Below, piece by piece: positions 29,200 to 38,477 of a DNA stretch of 64,000 nucleotides. The position numbers and the translations under genes were made by a program. Below the pieces are notes generated by a model that had not been told where the DNA came from, made no database searches, and worked only from the letters and a program-made list of their open reading frames with translations. The DNA is taken from positions 4,526,001 through 4,590,000 of the forward strand of contig NZ_UGQM01000001.1 of assembly GCF_900454025.1 (NCBI RefSeq), read 5' to 3'. The stretch is from Mycolicibacterium gilvum. Lineage in GTDB: Bacteria > Actinomycetota > Actinomycetes > Mycobacteriales > Mycobacteriaceae. Each line of letters begins with the position of its first letter. The first letter of the stretch is position 1.

Positions 29200-29206
29200 T
29201 CCCCGT

Positions 29207-29713
29207 GTGGCGTCGCCGGCCGTCGAGATCATCGAGAACTACTTCACGTGTGAGTTCACGACGATCGCGCGCGACGGTTCGCCCCAGACCTGGCCGGTGA
29301 GTCCTCGCCTGCTCACCGACGGCCGGTTCCTGCTCACCACCAGCATCGGGCTGCCGCAGAAGGCCTTCAACATCCGCCGCAATCCGAAGGTCGCCATGCT
29401 CTTCTCCGAGCCCACCGGCAGCGGCCTCACCTCTGCCGGCGCGGTCCTGATCCAGGGTGACGCGATCGCCGAGGACCGCATCGTGACCGACGTGGCCACC
29501 GAGCCGGAACTCGCCGCACTGACCGAAACCCTGTTTGCCCGCCAACCCGCCGGCGCGTTCTGGAGCAGCTGGCCGGGGCGGCAGCTGTGGTGGTCGTACT
29601 ACATGCGGCTGTTGATCTACGTCACGCCCCGTCGTGCCCTGTTCTGGCCGACGCGTGATTTCACCACGGCGCCAATCGAACTCGATCTCAACGAGGTGCA
29701 GCGTGTGGTCTGA
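29207..29713 (+). CDS. Pyridoxamine 5'-phosphate oxidase-like FMN split-barrel protein
   Basis: 168 aa. VEIIENYFTCEFTTIARDGSPQTWPVSPRLL and NIRRNPKVAMLFSEPTGSGL give the split-barrel strand order (first strands about 10-40, flavin loop about 60-80). C-terminal half WSSWPGRQLWWSYYMRLLIYVTPRRALFWPTRDF. Likely a flavin or F420 enzyme or a pigment/haem-binding relative. The GTG at 29207 is chosen by the -10 spacing. It overlaps the next gene by 11 bp. Confidence 0.7.
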   Translation: MASPAVEIIENYFTCEFTTIARDGSPQTWPVSPRLLTDGRFLLTTSIGLPQKAFNIRRNPKVAMLFSEPTGSGLTSAGAVLIQGDAIAEDRIVTDVATEPELAALTETLFARQPAGAFWSSWPGRQLWWSYYMRLLIYVTPRRALFWPTRDFTTAPIELDLNEVQRVV

Positions 29714-30131
29714 CGCAGCCAAAGAACTGAGCAAGTTCACCGAGGCGGTCCTGACCGCGCTGGACACCGACGGCTACCCGCTGAGCGTGCGCGTCCCCGC
29801 CCGCGACTTCGACCCGGCCACCGGCACCCTCGCCGTCTCGCTGCCCGCCGACCTGCACGCCGCCGAAGGGCAGGCCAATCTGCTGTGCCACTACCACGAC
29901 GACAAGCTGTGGAGCCTGGACTCCACACAGGTCAAGGGCTGCCTGCGCAGGCGTGACGACGGCTGGGTTTTCGCCGCCGAGCACTTCACCCCGAAGTCCC
30001 GGTGGCACATGGTGTCGTTCCTGCGCCGCATCCACACCTCCGGGCAGAAGTATCTGGACAGACGCGGGCTTCGCCGTCCCGCGGTCAATTGGGCTGCCCT
30101 GAGCGACATTCGGCGCCGCGCGGCGAAGTAG
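29703..30131 (+). CDS. Possible FMN split-barrel partner protein
   Basis: 142 aa. The N-terminus KFTEAVLTALDTDGYPLSVRVP resembles the first strand pair of PNPOx-like barrels; the remainder (HYHDDKLWSLDSTQVKGCLRR, HFTPKSRWHMVSFLRRI) has no motif I can name. GTG at 29703 overlaps the preceding gene by 11 bp, so the two proteins are probably made together and could form a complex. Family assignment is weak. Confidence 0.6.
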   Translation: MWSDAAKELSKFTEAVLTALDTDGYPLSVRVPARDFDPATGTLAVSLPADLHAAEGQANLLCHYHDDKLWSLDSTQVKGCLRRRDDGWVFAAEHFTPKSRWHMVSFLRRIHTSGQKYLDRRGLRRPAVNWAALSDIRRRAAK

Positions 30132-30141
30132 CGTAACCAAG

Positions 30142-31368
30142 ATGCCCGGCGAACTCGCGATCGCACTCACGGCCGCGCTGATCCTGCTCGCCGTGGCCGC
30201 CGTCGTCGTCGCGGTCCGGACCCGGCGGGTGGTGGCGACCCCGACCGAACGCGCGGTGCACGCCGCACTGCACACCGCGTCGCTCGCGGCCCGCGCGTTG
30301 CGCCAGGGCCTGGACACCGATTCGGCGAAGACGTCCGCTCCTTTCCTGCGTGAACTCACCGGCACCGACGGCCTTGCGCTGTTCGGTGGCGACGGCGCAC
30401 TGCTCGCCAGGGATCCCGACGACGACGCCGTGTGGCCCCCCGACGTGCGCGACGCCTGCGACGGAGCCGCGCGACAATCCATCTCCGGTGGGCGCCGGGT
30501 GATGACGCACGCCCGAACCTCCGCGGTGGTCGCGCAGCCGATGCTCACCGAGACCGGAGACCTGCTCGGCGTGCTGGTCGTCGTCACGACCCGCTCCCCC
30601 GGGCCCGGAATGCTCGGCGCCGTCGGCGAAGTCGCGCGGTATGCGGCCAGCCAGATCGAACTCGCCGAACTCGACGCGTCCAGGGCGCGCCTGGACCGGG
30701 CCGAGGTGCTGGCGCTGCGTGCCCAGATCAGCCCGCACTTCATCTACAACGCGCTCAACACGATCGCGTCGTTCGTGCGCACCGACCCCGACCGCGCCCG
30801 GGAATTGATCCTGGAGTTCGCCGACTTCACCCGCTACTCGTTCCGGGCGGCGGGGCAGTTCACCACCCTGTCGGACGAACTGCGCAACATCGACCGCTAC
30901 CTGACGCTGGAACGGGCCCGGTTCGGCACGGCCTTGAAGGTGACGTTGCGGGTGGCCCCCGAGGTGCTCAATGTCGTGGTGCCGTTCCTGGCGCTGCAGC
31001 CGCTGGTGGAGAACGCCGTCCGGCACGGGTTCGCGGGCCGCGGCAGCGGCTCGATCGAACTGGTCGCGCGCGACGAGGGCTCCGACTGCGTGATCACCGT
31101 CGAGGACGACGGCGTCGGAATGGATCCCGACGCGCTGCGGTCCGGTCCGAGCGACGCACTCTCGGCCGGCGACGCCGAGCCGGAGGGGACGGGCGCGCAT
31201 GTCGGGCTGACCAATGTCGACCATCGGCTGCGCGCGGCCTTCGGCAACGACTACGGTCTGGTGGTCGAAACGGCGATCGGCGCGGGCACCAAGGTGATCA
31301 TGCGGGTGCCCAAGTTCCGGTCGGGGGTGCGGGCCAGCGGAGGTGGGTTCGGGGTTGGGGCGAAATGA
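30142..31368 (+). CDS. LytS/BtsS-type sensor histidine kinase
   Basis: 408 aa. One N-terminal membrane helix (about 5-25), a GAF-like sensor region (about 30-175), then the His kinase block LRAQISPHFIYNALNTIASFVR (phospho-acceptor His near 205) and the ATP-lid N box VPFLALQPLVENAVRHGF; the GTGAHVGLTNVDHRL G box is near 350. It lacks the 5-6 helix LytS receptor domain, so it probably senses an intracellular or membrane-proximal signal. The response regulator follows 7 bp downstream. Confidence 0.9.
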   Translation: MPGELAIALTAALILLAVAAVVVAVRTRRVVATPTERAVHAALHTASLAARALRQGLDTDSAKTSAPFLRELTGTDGLALFGGDGALLARDPDDDAVWPPDVRDACDGAARQSISGGRRVMTHARTSAVVAQPMLTETGDLLGVLVVVTTRSPGPGMLGAVGEVARYAASQIELAELDASRARLDRAEVLALRAQISPHFIYNALNTIASFVRTDPDRARELILEFADFTRYSFRAAGQFTTLSDELRNIDRYLTLERARFGTALKVTLRVAPEVLNVVVPFLALQPLVENAVRHGFAGRGSGSIELVARDEGSDCVITVEDDGVGMDPDALRSGPSDALSAGDAEPEGTGAHVGLTNVDHRLRAAFGNDYGLVVETAIGAGTKVIMRVPKFRSGVRASGGGFGVGAK

Positions 31369-31375
31369 GTGAGTC

Positions 31376-32173
31376 GTGACCAAGCCGCTCACGGTGCTCG
31401 CCGTCGACGACGAGGTTCCCGCGCTCGATGAGCTGGCCTACCTGTTGGACCGCCATCCGTGCATCGCCGAGGTCTTCCGCGCCGGGGACGCGACTTCCGC
31501 GCTGCGCGAACTGAATCTGCGCCCCATCGACGCGGTGTTCCTCGACATCAACATGCCCGGGCTTTCCGGGATCGAACTCGCCGGGGTGCTCGCGAACTAC
31601 GCCCAGCGTCCGGCGATCGTGTTCGTCACCGCGCACGACGACAAGGCGGTCGCCGCCTTCGACGTCGGCGCCGTCGACTATCTGCTCAAGCCGATCCGCG
31701 AGGAACGCCTCGACGAGGCCGTCCGCCGTGCGGCGCAGGCGCAGGCCGGCCCGCCCCCCGACGACGAAACCCCGGCGCCCGAGCCCGAATCCGACGTCGT
31801 GCCGGCCGAACTCGGCGGGGTCACGCATCTGATCCCGCGCAACAGCATCGGCTGGATCGAGGCAGAGGGCGACTATGCGCGACTGCACTCGGCGTCGGGC
31901 TCGCATCTGGTTCGCATCCCGCTGAGCACCCTCGAAACCCGCTGGCGTGAACACGGTTTCCAGCGTGTCCACCGTTCCTACCTCGTCGCGCTGAAACTGG
32001 TGACCGGGCTGCGCACCAGCGACGGCGCCGTCCTGGTACGCCTGCGCGCCAACGGCGCGTCACCGGCCGTGGAGTTGCCGGTGAGTCGGCGACAGGCCCG
32101 TGAACTGCGGGACCGGCTGGTGCGCAGCCCGATGCGCAACCTGCGACCGGCCGGGAGTTCCGATGACCAGTAG
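31376..32173 (+). CDS. LytTR-family response regulator
   Basis: 265 aa. The receiver domain (about 5-120) has the acidic pocket VDDE and phospho-acceptor Asp57 (VFLDINMPG), with Lys in YLLKPI. A linker rich in Pro/Glu leads to a LytTR DNA-binding domain (about 150-250: IGWIEAEGDYARLHSASG, TLETRWREHGFQRVHRSYLVAL). Starts at GTG 31376. Overlaps the downstream DUF485 gene by 11 bp, so regulator and transporter are co-translated. Paralogues such as BtsR and YpdB control carboxylate transporters. Confidence 0.92.
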   Translation: MTKPLTVLAVDDEVPALDELAYLLDRHPCIAEVFRAGDATSALRELNLRPIDAVFLDINMPGLSGIELAGVLANYAQRPAIVFVTAHDDKAVAAFDVGAVDYLLKPIREERLDEAVRRAAQAQAGPPPDDETPAPEPESDVVPAELGGVTHLIPRNSIGWIEAEGDYARLHSASGSHLVRIPLSTLETRWREHGFQRVHRSYLVALKLVTGLRTSDGAVLVRLRANGASPAVELPVSRRQARELRDRLVRSPMRNLRPAGSSDDQ

Positions 32174-32537
32174 CGAACGGCCGCAGCGGCAGCGGGTGGT
32201 GCTGGCCCACCGGCGGGGCGCACGGATGGTGCGCACCCGGGTGGAGGTGCAGGAGCAGACGCAGGTGGGCGACGCGCTGGTGCGCGGGCTGGTGCGTGCG
32301 CAACTGGGTCTGGCCTTACGGCTGGCCGCCGTCGTGGTGTGCCTGATCGGCGCGATCCCGTTGCTCAACGCCGTTTTTCCCGACCTGGGCAGCGTCACCG
32401 TGTTCGGTATCCGGCTGAACTGGCTGGTGCTGGCCGTGCTGGTCTACCCCCTCCTCTACGGCATCGGGCGGTTCTACGTGCGCCTTGCCGAGCAGAGCGA
32501 GCGTGACTTCGTCCGCGTCGTCGACGCCGAACCGTGA
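32163..32537 (+). CDS. DUF485-like small membrane protein (symporter partner 1)
   Basis: 124 aa. A basic N-terminal half (about 1-45), then two membrane helices (about 52-70 and 84-106) and a charged C-terminus. The arrangement matches YjcH/DUF485 proteins that sit beside ActP-type symporters. ATG at 32163. Its end overlaps the symporter by 4 bp. Confidence 0.72.
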   Translation: MTSSERPQRQRVVLAHRRGARMVRTRVEVQEQTQVGDALVRGLVRAQLGLALRLAAVVVCLIGAIPLLNAVFPDLGSVTVFGIRLNWLVLAVLVYPLLYGIGRFYVRLAEQSERDFVRVVDAEP

Positions 32538-34276
32538 CCGGATCACCGCTGACGGCTGTCGCGCTGCTCGCCGCGGCGGTGGCGACCGTCGCGATCGGCG
32601 CCTACGGCGTGCGGTTCTCGCGCACCACCTCCGACTTCCTGGTCGCGTCCCGCACGGTCGGTTCGCGGTGGAACGCCGCGGCGATCTCCGGTGAATACCT
32701 GTCGGCCGCATCCTTTCTGGGTGTCGCCGGGTTGATCGCCAAGTACGGCGCCGACGCACTGTGGTACCCGGTCGGGTTCACGGCGGGCTATCTGGGACTG
32801 CTGCTGTTCGTCGCCGCCCCGCTGCGCCGGTCGGGCGCCTACACCGTCCCTGATTTCGCCGAGTTCCGGCTCGGATCAACACGATTGCGCAAGGTCGCGA
32901 TGCTCGTCGTCGTGGTGATCTGCATCTTCTATCTGGTCCCGCAGTACCAGGGCGCCGGGTTGGCGTTGAAAACCCTTCTCGGCACGCCGGTCTGGCTCGG
33001 GCCGCTGGCCGTGGGCGCCATCGTGATCATGAACGTCGTCGCCGGCGGGATGCGCTCGATCACGTTCGTTCAGGCGTTCCAGTACTGGCTCAAGCTCACC
33101 GCCGTCGCGATCCCCGCGCTCGCGCTGGCAGGCCTGTTCCTGTCCGATCGCGGCGGCGACCTCGGCGGACCGCTCCCGCCGACCGTGCACCAGGAGACGA
33201 CCGTCCAGATCGAGACCGACGTCGTCGTCCAGGTCGCCGAACCCGCGGGCATCACGGTCACCGGCACCCTCGACAACCGTGACGTCGAGGGCGTCCCCAT
33301 CGGCTCGGCGGGTCGGCACACCCTGGGCGCGGGCAGCAGCCTGACGCTGGCGGCGGGCGCAGCCACCCCGGTGGTCGACGGGACGCCGAGCGCCGGCGCG
33401 GACTGGATCTCCTCCGGCGGGGGGCTGGGCGGACAGCATCCGCTGTATCAGGTGTTGTCGATCATGGTCGCGACGTTCCTGGGCACCATGGGCCTGCCGC
33501 ACGTGCTGGTCCGGTTCTACACCAACCCCGACGGGCGGGCCGCCCGTCGCACGGCGCTCGCGGTCATCGCGCTGCTGTCGCTGTTCTACCTGTTCCCGAC
33601 GTTGCTCGGGGTCTTCTCCCGGTGGTACGTCCCGCAGTTGCTGATCACCGGTACCGCCGATGCCGCCGTGCTACTGGCACCGGGATCGGCGATCGGGGGT
33701 GCGGCCGGTCAACTGCTCGCGGCGCTGGTGGCCGCCGGTGCGATCGCAGCGTTCCTGGCGACGTCGTCGGGGCTGCTGGTGAGTTTCGCGGGTGCGCTGG
33801 CCACCGACGTGCTGCCCGGCCGCGTCCGGGACTTCCGGGTGGCCGCCGTCGTCGGCGGACTGATACCGATCCCGTTGGCGCTGGCGGCTTCCGGTGACCT
33901 GGAGCTGTCCCGCAGCGTCGGGTTGGCGTTCGCGGTCGCGGCGTCGACGCTGTGCCCGCTGCTGGTCCTCGGCATCTGGTGGCGCGGTCTGACCGCGCGC
34001 GGCGCGATGTCGGGTCTGGCCGTCGGCGGGCTGCTCTCCGGCGGCGCGGTGACCGTCGCGGTGGCCGGCGGCATCGACGAGAACGCCCTCGGTGGCTGGC
34101 CGGCGGTGCTGATCGGCTATCCCGCCGCCCTCAGCGTGCCACTCGCGTTCGCGACGATGATCCTGGTCAGCCGGTTCACCCGCGACGAGGTGCCCCCCGA
34201 CGTCGCGCAGACGTTCGCGCGGATGCACGTGCCGGAGAACCTGGGCATGGGAATCGAGCGTCTGCCGCGCGCCTGA
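32534..34276 (+). CDS. Sodium:solute symporter, acetate/pyruvate (ActP/MctC) type, copy 1
   Basis: 580 aa, about 13 helices. SGEYLSAASFLGVAGLIAKYGADALWYPVGFTAGYLGLLL is the SSS family signature; TMGLPHVLVRFYTNPDGRAARRT is the conserved mid-protein motif. Relative to copy 2 it carries a roughly 90-residue hydrophilic insertion (about 210-300, VHQETTVQIETDVVVQV to GGGLGGQHPLY), probably extracytoplasmic. It likely imports a short carboxylate. Co-transcribed with the LytS/LytTR pair. Confidence 0.9.
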   Translation: MTGSPLTAVALLAAAVATVAIGAYGVRFSRTTSDFLVASRTVGSRWNAAAISGEYLSAASFLGVAGLIAKYGADALWYPVGFTAGYLGLLLFVAAPLRRSGAYTVPDFAEFRLGSTRLRKVAMLVVVVICIFYLVPQYQGAGLALKTLLGTPVWLGPLAVGAIVIMNVVAGGMRSITFVQAFQYWLKLTAVAIPALALAGLFLSDRGGDLGGPLPPTVHQETTVQIETDVVVQVAEPAGITVTGTLDNRDVEGVPIGSAGRHTLGAGSSLTLAAGAATPVVDGTPSAGADWISSGGGLGGQHPLYQVLSIMVATFLGTMGLPHVLVRFYTNPDGRAARRTALAVIALLSLFYLFPTLLGVFSRWYVPQLLITGTADAAVLLAPGSAIGGAAGQLLAALVAAGAIAAFLATSSGLLVSFAGALATDVLPGRVRDFRVAAVVGGLIPIPLALAASGDLELSRSVGLAFAVAASTLCPLLVLGIWWRGLTARGAMSGLAVGGLLSGGAVTVAVAGGIDENALGGWPAVLIGYPAALSVPLAFATMILVSRFTRDEVPPDVAQTFARMHVPENLGMGIERLPRA

Positions 34277-34366
34277 CGTGCCGCCGTTCGTCGCCGACCA
34301 TCGACCGTTCACCGCACGCTCCCCCGGCCTCGCCGTGTCCGACGCGTCCGCGCTGGGTATGTGACC

Positions 34367-34386
34367 TACATCTCAACTACCTTTCA
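34367..34386 (+). promoter_or_regulatory. Tandem 9-mers upstream of the second transporter cassette
   Basis: TACATCTCA (34367-34375) and TACCTTTCA (34378-34386) match at 7 of 9 positions and repeat with an 11-bp period, as LytTR regulators often bind. They lie 40-60 bp before the DUF485 start. Confidence 0.3.
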
Positions 34387-34426
34387 CCCAGAGCCGGTTC
34401 ACAGCAGTCAGGAGCGTGAGATCAAG

Positions 34427-34777
34427 GTGTCCGAGACCAACCTTCCGATTCGCCCGGAAGCCATCAGCGGCGATCGCTATCTAGAAGTCCAGGCCAGTCC
34501 CGAGTTCCAGGAGTTGCGGAGCCGTCTGCGCCGCTTCGTGTTCCCGATGACGGCGGTCTTCCTCGTCTGGTACACGACCTATGTCCTGCTGGGCGCGTTC
34601 GCCACCGACTTCATGGCCACCAAGGTGTGGGGCGACGTCAACGTCGGCCTGCTCATCGGCCTGGGCCAGTTCCTGTCGACGTTCCTGATCACCGGTCTGT
34701 ATGTCCGCTTCGCCAACCGCGAACTCGATCCGCGCGCCGAGGCGATCCGCACCCAACTGGAGAGTGAGATCCGATGA
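34427..34777 (+). CDS. DUF485 membrane protein (symporter partner 2)
   Basis: 116 aa. Two helices (about 42-64 and 76-98) with PEFQELRSRLRRFVFPMTAVFLVWYTTYVLLGAFA, the standard DUF485 pattern. The GTG at 34427 follows AGGAG by about 13 nt; the frame is also open upstream from 34361. Overlaps the symporter by 4 bp, the usual YjcH-ActP pairing. Confidence 0.85.
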   Translation: MSETNLPIRPEAISGDRYLEVQASPEFQELRSRLRRFVFPMTAVFLVWYTTYVLLGAFATDFMATKVWGDVNVGLLIGLGQFLSTFLITGLYVRFANRELDPRAEAIRTQLESEIR

Positions 34778-36405
34778 CCACCCTGCTGGCGCAATCCGAG
34801 ACGGTCGGCAACCCGCTGGCCAACATCGGCATCTTCAGCCTGTTCGTCGTGGTCACGATGATCGTCGTGATCCGGGCGAGCAAGCGCAACGCCACCGCCG
34901 ACGAGTTCTTCACCGGCGGCCGCGGCTTCTCCGGACCGCAGAACGGCATCGCGATCGCCGGTGACTACCTGTCGGCGGCCAGCTTCCTCGGCATCGCCGG
35001 CGCGATCGCGGTGTACGGGTACGACGGCTTCCTGTACTCGATCGGCTTCCTGGTCGCGTGGCTGGTCGCCCTGCTGCTGGTGGCCGAATTGCTCCGCAAC
35101 ACAGGACGATTCACCATGGCCGACGTGCTGAGCTTCCGGCTCAAGCAACGCCCGGTCCGGCTGGCCGCGGCCACCAACACCCTGACGGTGTCGCTGTTCT
35201 ACCTGCTGGCCCAGATGGCCGGCGCCGGCGGCCTGGTCGCCCTGCTGCTCGACATCAACAGCCGCGCAGGGCAGTCCGTCGTGATCGCCGTGGTCGGCGT
35301 GCTGATGATCGTCTACGTCCTGGTCGGCGGCATGAAGGGCACGACGTGGGTGCAGATCATCAAGGCCGTGCTGCTGATCGCCGGTGCCGGCTTCATGACG
35401 GTGATGGTGCTCGCGAAGTTCGGGCTGAACTTCTCCGAGATCCTCGGCTCCGCCCAGTCGGCCATCAGCGGTGCGACCACCGCGGGCGTCGCCGATCGTG
35501 ACGTGCTGGCCCCCGGCGCGCAGTACGGCGGTTCGCTGACCTCGCAGATCAACTTCATCTCCCTGGCGCTGGCGCTGGTGCTGGGCACCGCGGGTCTGCC
35601 GCACGTGCTGATGCGCTTCTACACGGTGCCGACCGCCAAAGAAGCCCGGCGCTCGGTGGTGTGGGCGATCGCGTTGATCGGCGCCTTCTACCTGTTCACC
35701 CTGGTGCTCGGCTACGGAGCCGCGGCGCTGGTCGGTCCGGACCGCATCCTCGGCGCGGCCGGCGGTGTCAACTCGGCGGCCCCGTTGCTGGCCTTCGAGC
35801 TCGGCGGCGTGATCCTGCTCGGCGTCATCTCCGCGGTCGCGTTCGCGACCATCCTCGCGGTGGTGGCGGGGCTGACGATCACCGCGTCGGCATCGTTCGC
35901 CCACGACATCTACGCGTCGGTGTTGAAGTCGCACAAGGTGACCGAGGCCGAGCAGGTGAAGGTCTCGCGGATCACCGCCGTCGTGCTCGGCATCCTCGCG
36001 ATCGGCCTGGGCATCCTGGCCAACGGGCAGAACATCGCGTTCCTGGTGGCGCTGGCGTTCGCGGTGGCGGCGGCGGCGAACCTGCCGACGATCATCTACT
36101 CGCTGTACTGGAAGCGGTTCAACACCCGTGGCGCGCTGTGGAGCATGTACGGCGGTCTGATCTCGACCATCGTGCTGATCGTGTTCTCCCCGGCGGTGTC
36201 CGGATCGAAGACCGCGATGATCCCGGGCGCGGACTTCGCGTTCTTCCCGCTGGCCAACCCCGGCATCGTGTCCATCCCGCTGGCCTTCATCCTGGGCATC
36301 GTCGGCACGCTGACCTCACCTGACGACGAGGACCCGAAGGTCGCTGCCGAGATGGAGGTCCGCTCGCTGACCGGCATCGGGGCCGAGAAGGCCGTGTCCC
36401 ACTAG
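34774..36405 (+). CDS. Sodium:solute symporter, acetate (ActP) type, copy 2
   Basis: 543 aa, about 13 helices. Signature AGDYLSAASFLGIAGAIAVYGYDGFLYSIGFLVAW and TAGLPHVLMRFYTVPTAKEARRS. Lacks the long insertion of copy 1 and is closer to typical ActP length and sequence. Takes up acetate or a related monocarboxylate. Ends 15 bp before palindrome family A copy 2. Confidence 0.93.
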   Translation: MTTLLAQSETVGNPLANIGIFSLFVVVTMIVVIRASKRNATADEFFTGGRGFSGPQNGIAIAGDYLSAASFLGIAGAIAVYGYDGFLYSIGFLVAWLVALLLVAELLRNTGRFTMADVLSFRLKQRPVRLAAATNTLTVSLFYLLAQMAGAGGLVALLLDINSRAGQSVVIAVVGVLMIVYVLVGGMKGTTWVQIIKAVLLIAGAGFMTVMVLAKFGLNFSEILGSAQSAISGATTAGVADRDVLAPGAQYGGSLTSQINFISLALALVLGTAGLPHVLMRFYTVPTAKEARRSVVWAIALIGAFYLFTLVLGYGAAALVGPDRILGAAGGVNSAAPLLAFELGGVILLGVISAVAFATILAVVAGLTITASASFAHDIYASVLKSHKVTEAEQVKVSRITAVVLGILAIGLGILANGQNIAFLVALAFAVAAAANLPTIIYSLYWKRFNTRGALWSMYGGLISTIVLIVFSPAVSGSKTAMIPGADFAFFPLANPGIVSIPLAFILGIVGTLTSPDDEDPKVAAEMEVRSLTGIGAEKAVSH

Positions 36406-36420
36406 CGCCCCGCTCCACCC

Positions 36421-36483
36421 CGCCGAAATTGCATTCCAGCAGGCAAAAGTCGAGAAGACGCCTGCTGGAATGCAATTTCGGCG
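36421..36483. repeat. Family A palindrome, copy 2 (likely bidirectional terminator)
   Basis: Perfect 22-bp arms (36421-36442, 36462-36483) around a 19-nt loop that shares AAA and CGAG blocks with the loop of copy 1. It separates the symporter from the convergent DUF5302 gene. Confidence 0.87.
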
Positions 36484-36489
36484 AAAGTC

Positions 36490-36675
36490 TCAGCCGCTCT
36501 TGCGGCGGAACTCCCGGCGGTTCTCGACCGGGCCGTGCGCGCCGCGCGACTGCTTGGCGCCGCCGTCGCGGTGCGACGAGCCGCTGACCGCCTTGGCATT
36601 CTTGCGTTCCAGAGCTTCCCGGAACTTGCGTTTGCTGTCGTCCTCGCCGGACTCTGCGGACTCGTTCGATGCCAT
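36490..36675 (-). CDS. DUF5302 small charged protein
   Basis: 61 aa. MASNESAESGEDDSKRKF, then EALERKNAKAVSGSSHRDGGAK with a Lys/Arg-rich tail; highly charged, probably disordered. This matches the DUF5302 family of mycobacteria as I recall it. The ATG at 36675 lies 6 nt after TAGGCT on the minus strand, suggesting a leaderless start. Confidence 0.7.
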   Translation of the reverse strand: MASNESAESGEDDSKRKFREALERKNAKAVSGSSHRDGGAKQSRGAHGPVENRREFRRKSG

Positions 36676-36681
36676 GTCGGC

Positions 36682-36687
36682 AGCCTA
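36682..36687 (-). promoter_or_regulatory. Predicted -10 of the DUF5302 gene
   Basis: Minus-strand TAGGCT, 6 nt before the ATG. The same hexamer and spacing recur at the next minus-strand gene (37155-37160). Confidence 0.5.
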
Positions 36688-36704
36688 GTCCGCCGGGGCG
36701 GGGT

Positions 36705-37157
<453 letters not shown>

Positions 37158-37229
37158 CTACGACTTCTGCGGGCCTGGGAGGATGGACCAGGTGGCCCCG
37201 TTACGCAATCATTCAGGAGGAGACCACCG

Positions 37230-38066
37230 ATGAGCCCCACCGACAAGCACTCCGCCGACCTCACCGGGGTGTCGGAGACCGCGTTGATGACGCTGCTGGT
37301 CCGGGCGACCGAGGCGCGCCGGCCCGATTCCCTGATCGACGACCCGATGGCCGTCAAGCTCGTCGACTCGCTCGACTTCGACCGCGCCAAGTTCGGTTTC
37401 GTGCGACGCCAGGACATGGCGGTGCGCGCGCTGGTCTTCGACAAGTGGACGCGACGGTATCTGGTGGACCACCCCCGGGCGACGGTCGTCGCGCTGGCCG
37501 AAGGTCTGCAGACGTCCTTCTACCGGCTCGACTCCGGCCCCGAGAGCGTCGGCCACGATTTCCGCTGGCTCACCGTCGATCTGCCTCCGATGATCGACCT
37601 GCGCACCAAGCTGCTGCCGCCGTCCGACCGCGTCCGCACGCTCGCGCAGTCGGCACTCGACTTCAGCTGGATGGATCAGGTCGACACCAGCGAGGGCGTG
37701 TTCATCACCGCCGAGGGACTGCTGATGTATCTGCAACCCGCCGAGGCGATGTCGTTGATCACCGAATGCGCAGCCCGCTTCCCGGGCGGCCAGATGATCT
37801 TCGACCTGCCGCCGTCTGCCTTCGCGTTCCTGGTCGGTCGCGGGGTGCGCGCCTCCCTGCGCTACCGCGTCCCGCCGATGCCGTTTTCGCTGACGATCGC
37901 CGAGGCCGCCGACCTGGTCAACACCGTCCCCGGCGTGCGGGCCGTGCACGATCTGCCCGCCGAGCACGCGCGCGGACGCCTGATCAACGCGCTGCTGTGG
38001 ACGGCGCAGCGGGTCCCGCTGCTCGATCCGATCCGGCCGATGTTCACGCTGCTGGAGTTCGGCTGA
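37230..38066 (+). CDS. Leucine carboxyl methyltransferase-family O-methyltransferase
   Basis: 278 aa, SAM-dependent (Rv1153c-like). SETALMTLLVRATEARRPDSLIDDPMAVKLVD at the N-terminus and VVALAEGLQTSFYRLD (AdoMet motif I) near 88-105 are typical, as is FITAEGLLMYLQPAEAM. The ATG at 37230 has AGGAGGAG 8 nt upstream; the frame is open further 5' but lies over the Rv1155-like gene. Methyl acceptor unknown. Confidence 0.85.
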   Translation: MSPTDKHSADLTGVSETALMTLLVRATEARRPDSLIDDPMAVKLVDSLDFDRAKFGFVRRQDMAVRALVFDKWTRRYLVDHPRATVVALAEGLQTSFYRLDSGPESVGHDFRWLTVDLPPMIDLRTKLLPPSDRVRTLAQSALDFSWMDQVDTSEGVFITAEGLLMYLQPAEAMSLITECAARFPGGQMIFDLPPSAFAFLVGRGVRASLRYRVPPMPFSLTIAEAADLVNTVPGVRAVHDLPAEHARGRLINALLWTAQRVPLLDPIRPMFTLLEFG

Positions 38067-38075
38067 CCGAGCGGG

Positions 38076-38441
38076 TCAGCCGAACGCGCTCTCGATGTAG
38101 CGCAGCGCCTCGTCCTTCTCGACGCCGAGCGCACGCGCCGCGGAGACGTAGGTGTTCGCGGCGGTGGCCATCGCCACGTCGGCCGGATCGGCGCGCGCCA
38201 CGAAGGTGCCGAAACGGCCCCTGGTCTCCAGGATTCCCGCGGCCTCCAGCTCCCGATAGGCCCGCGCCACCGTGTTCACCGCCAGATTGACCTGGCCGGC
38301 CAGCTCACGGACCGTCGGCAGCCGGGTGCCGGGAGCAAGCTCGCCGTCCCGGACCCCCGCGATGATCTGCGTCCTGAGCTGATCGAACAGCGGCCTGGCC
38401 GCGTGCGGATCAACCTTTACCCAATCCCCCAAATCCCCCAC
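38076..38441 (-). CDS. Short GntR-family transcriptional regulator (Rv1152-like)
   Basis: 121 aa, DNA-binding domain only with a short tail (YtrA-type). [66 protein letters not shown] is a complete winged helix. The GTG at 38441 is chosen because the length equals that of Rv1152 and GATACT lies 6 nt upstream. Divergent from the sirtuin across 36 bp, so it probably autoregulates and may control that gene. Confidence 0.88.
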   Translation of the reverse strand: MGDLGDWVKVDPHAARPLFDQLRTQIIAGVRDGELAPGTRLPTVRELAGQVNLAVNTVARAYRELEAAGILETRGRFGTFVARADPADVAMATAANTYVSAARALGVEKDEALRYIESAFG

Positions 38442-38447
38442 GCCCCC

Positions 38448-38471
38448 AGTATCGCCTACAGCCGCTAACTT
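38448..38471. promoter_or_regulatory. Divergent -10 hexamers, GntR gene and sirtuin
   Basis: Minus-strand GATACT (38448-38453) ends 6 nt before GTG 38441. Plus-strand TAACTT (38466-38471) ends 6 nt before GTG 38478. Both transcripts would be leaderless. Confidence 0.45.
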
Positions 38472-38477
38472 GGTGGA

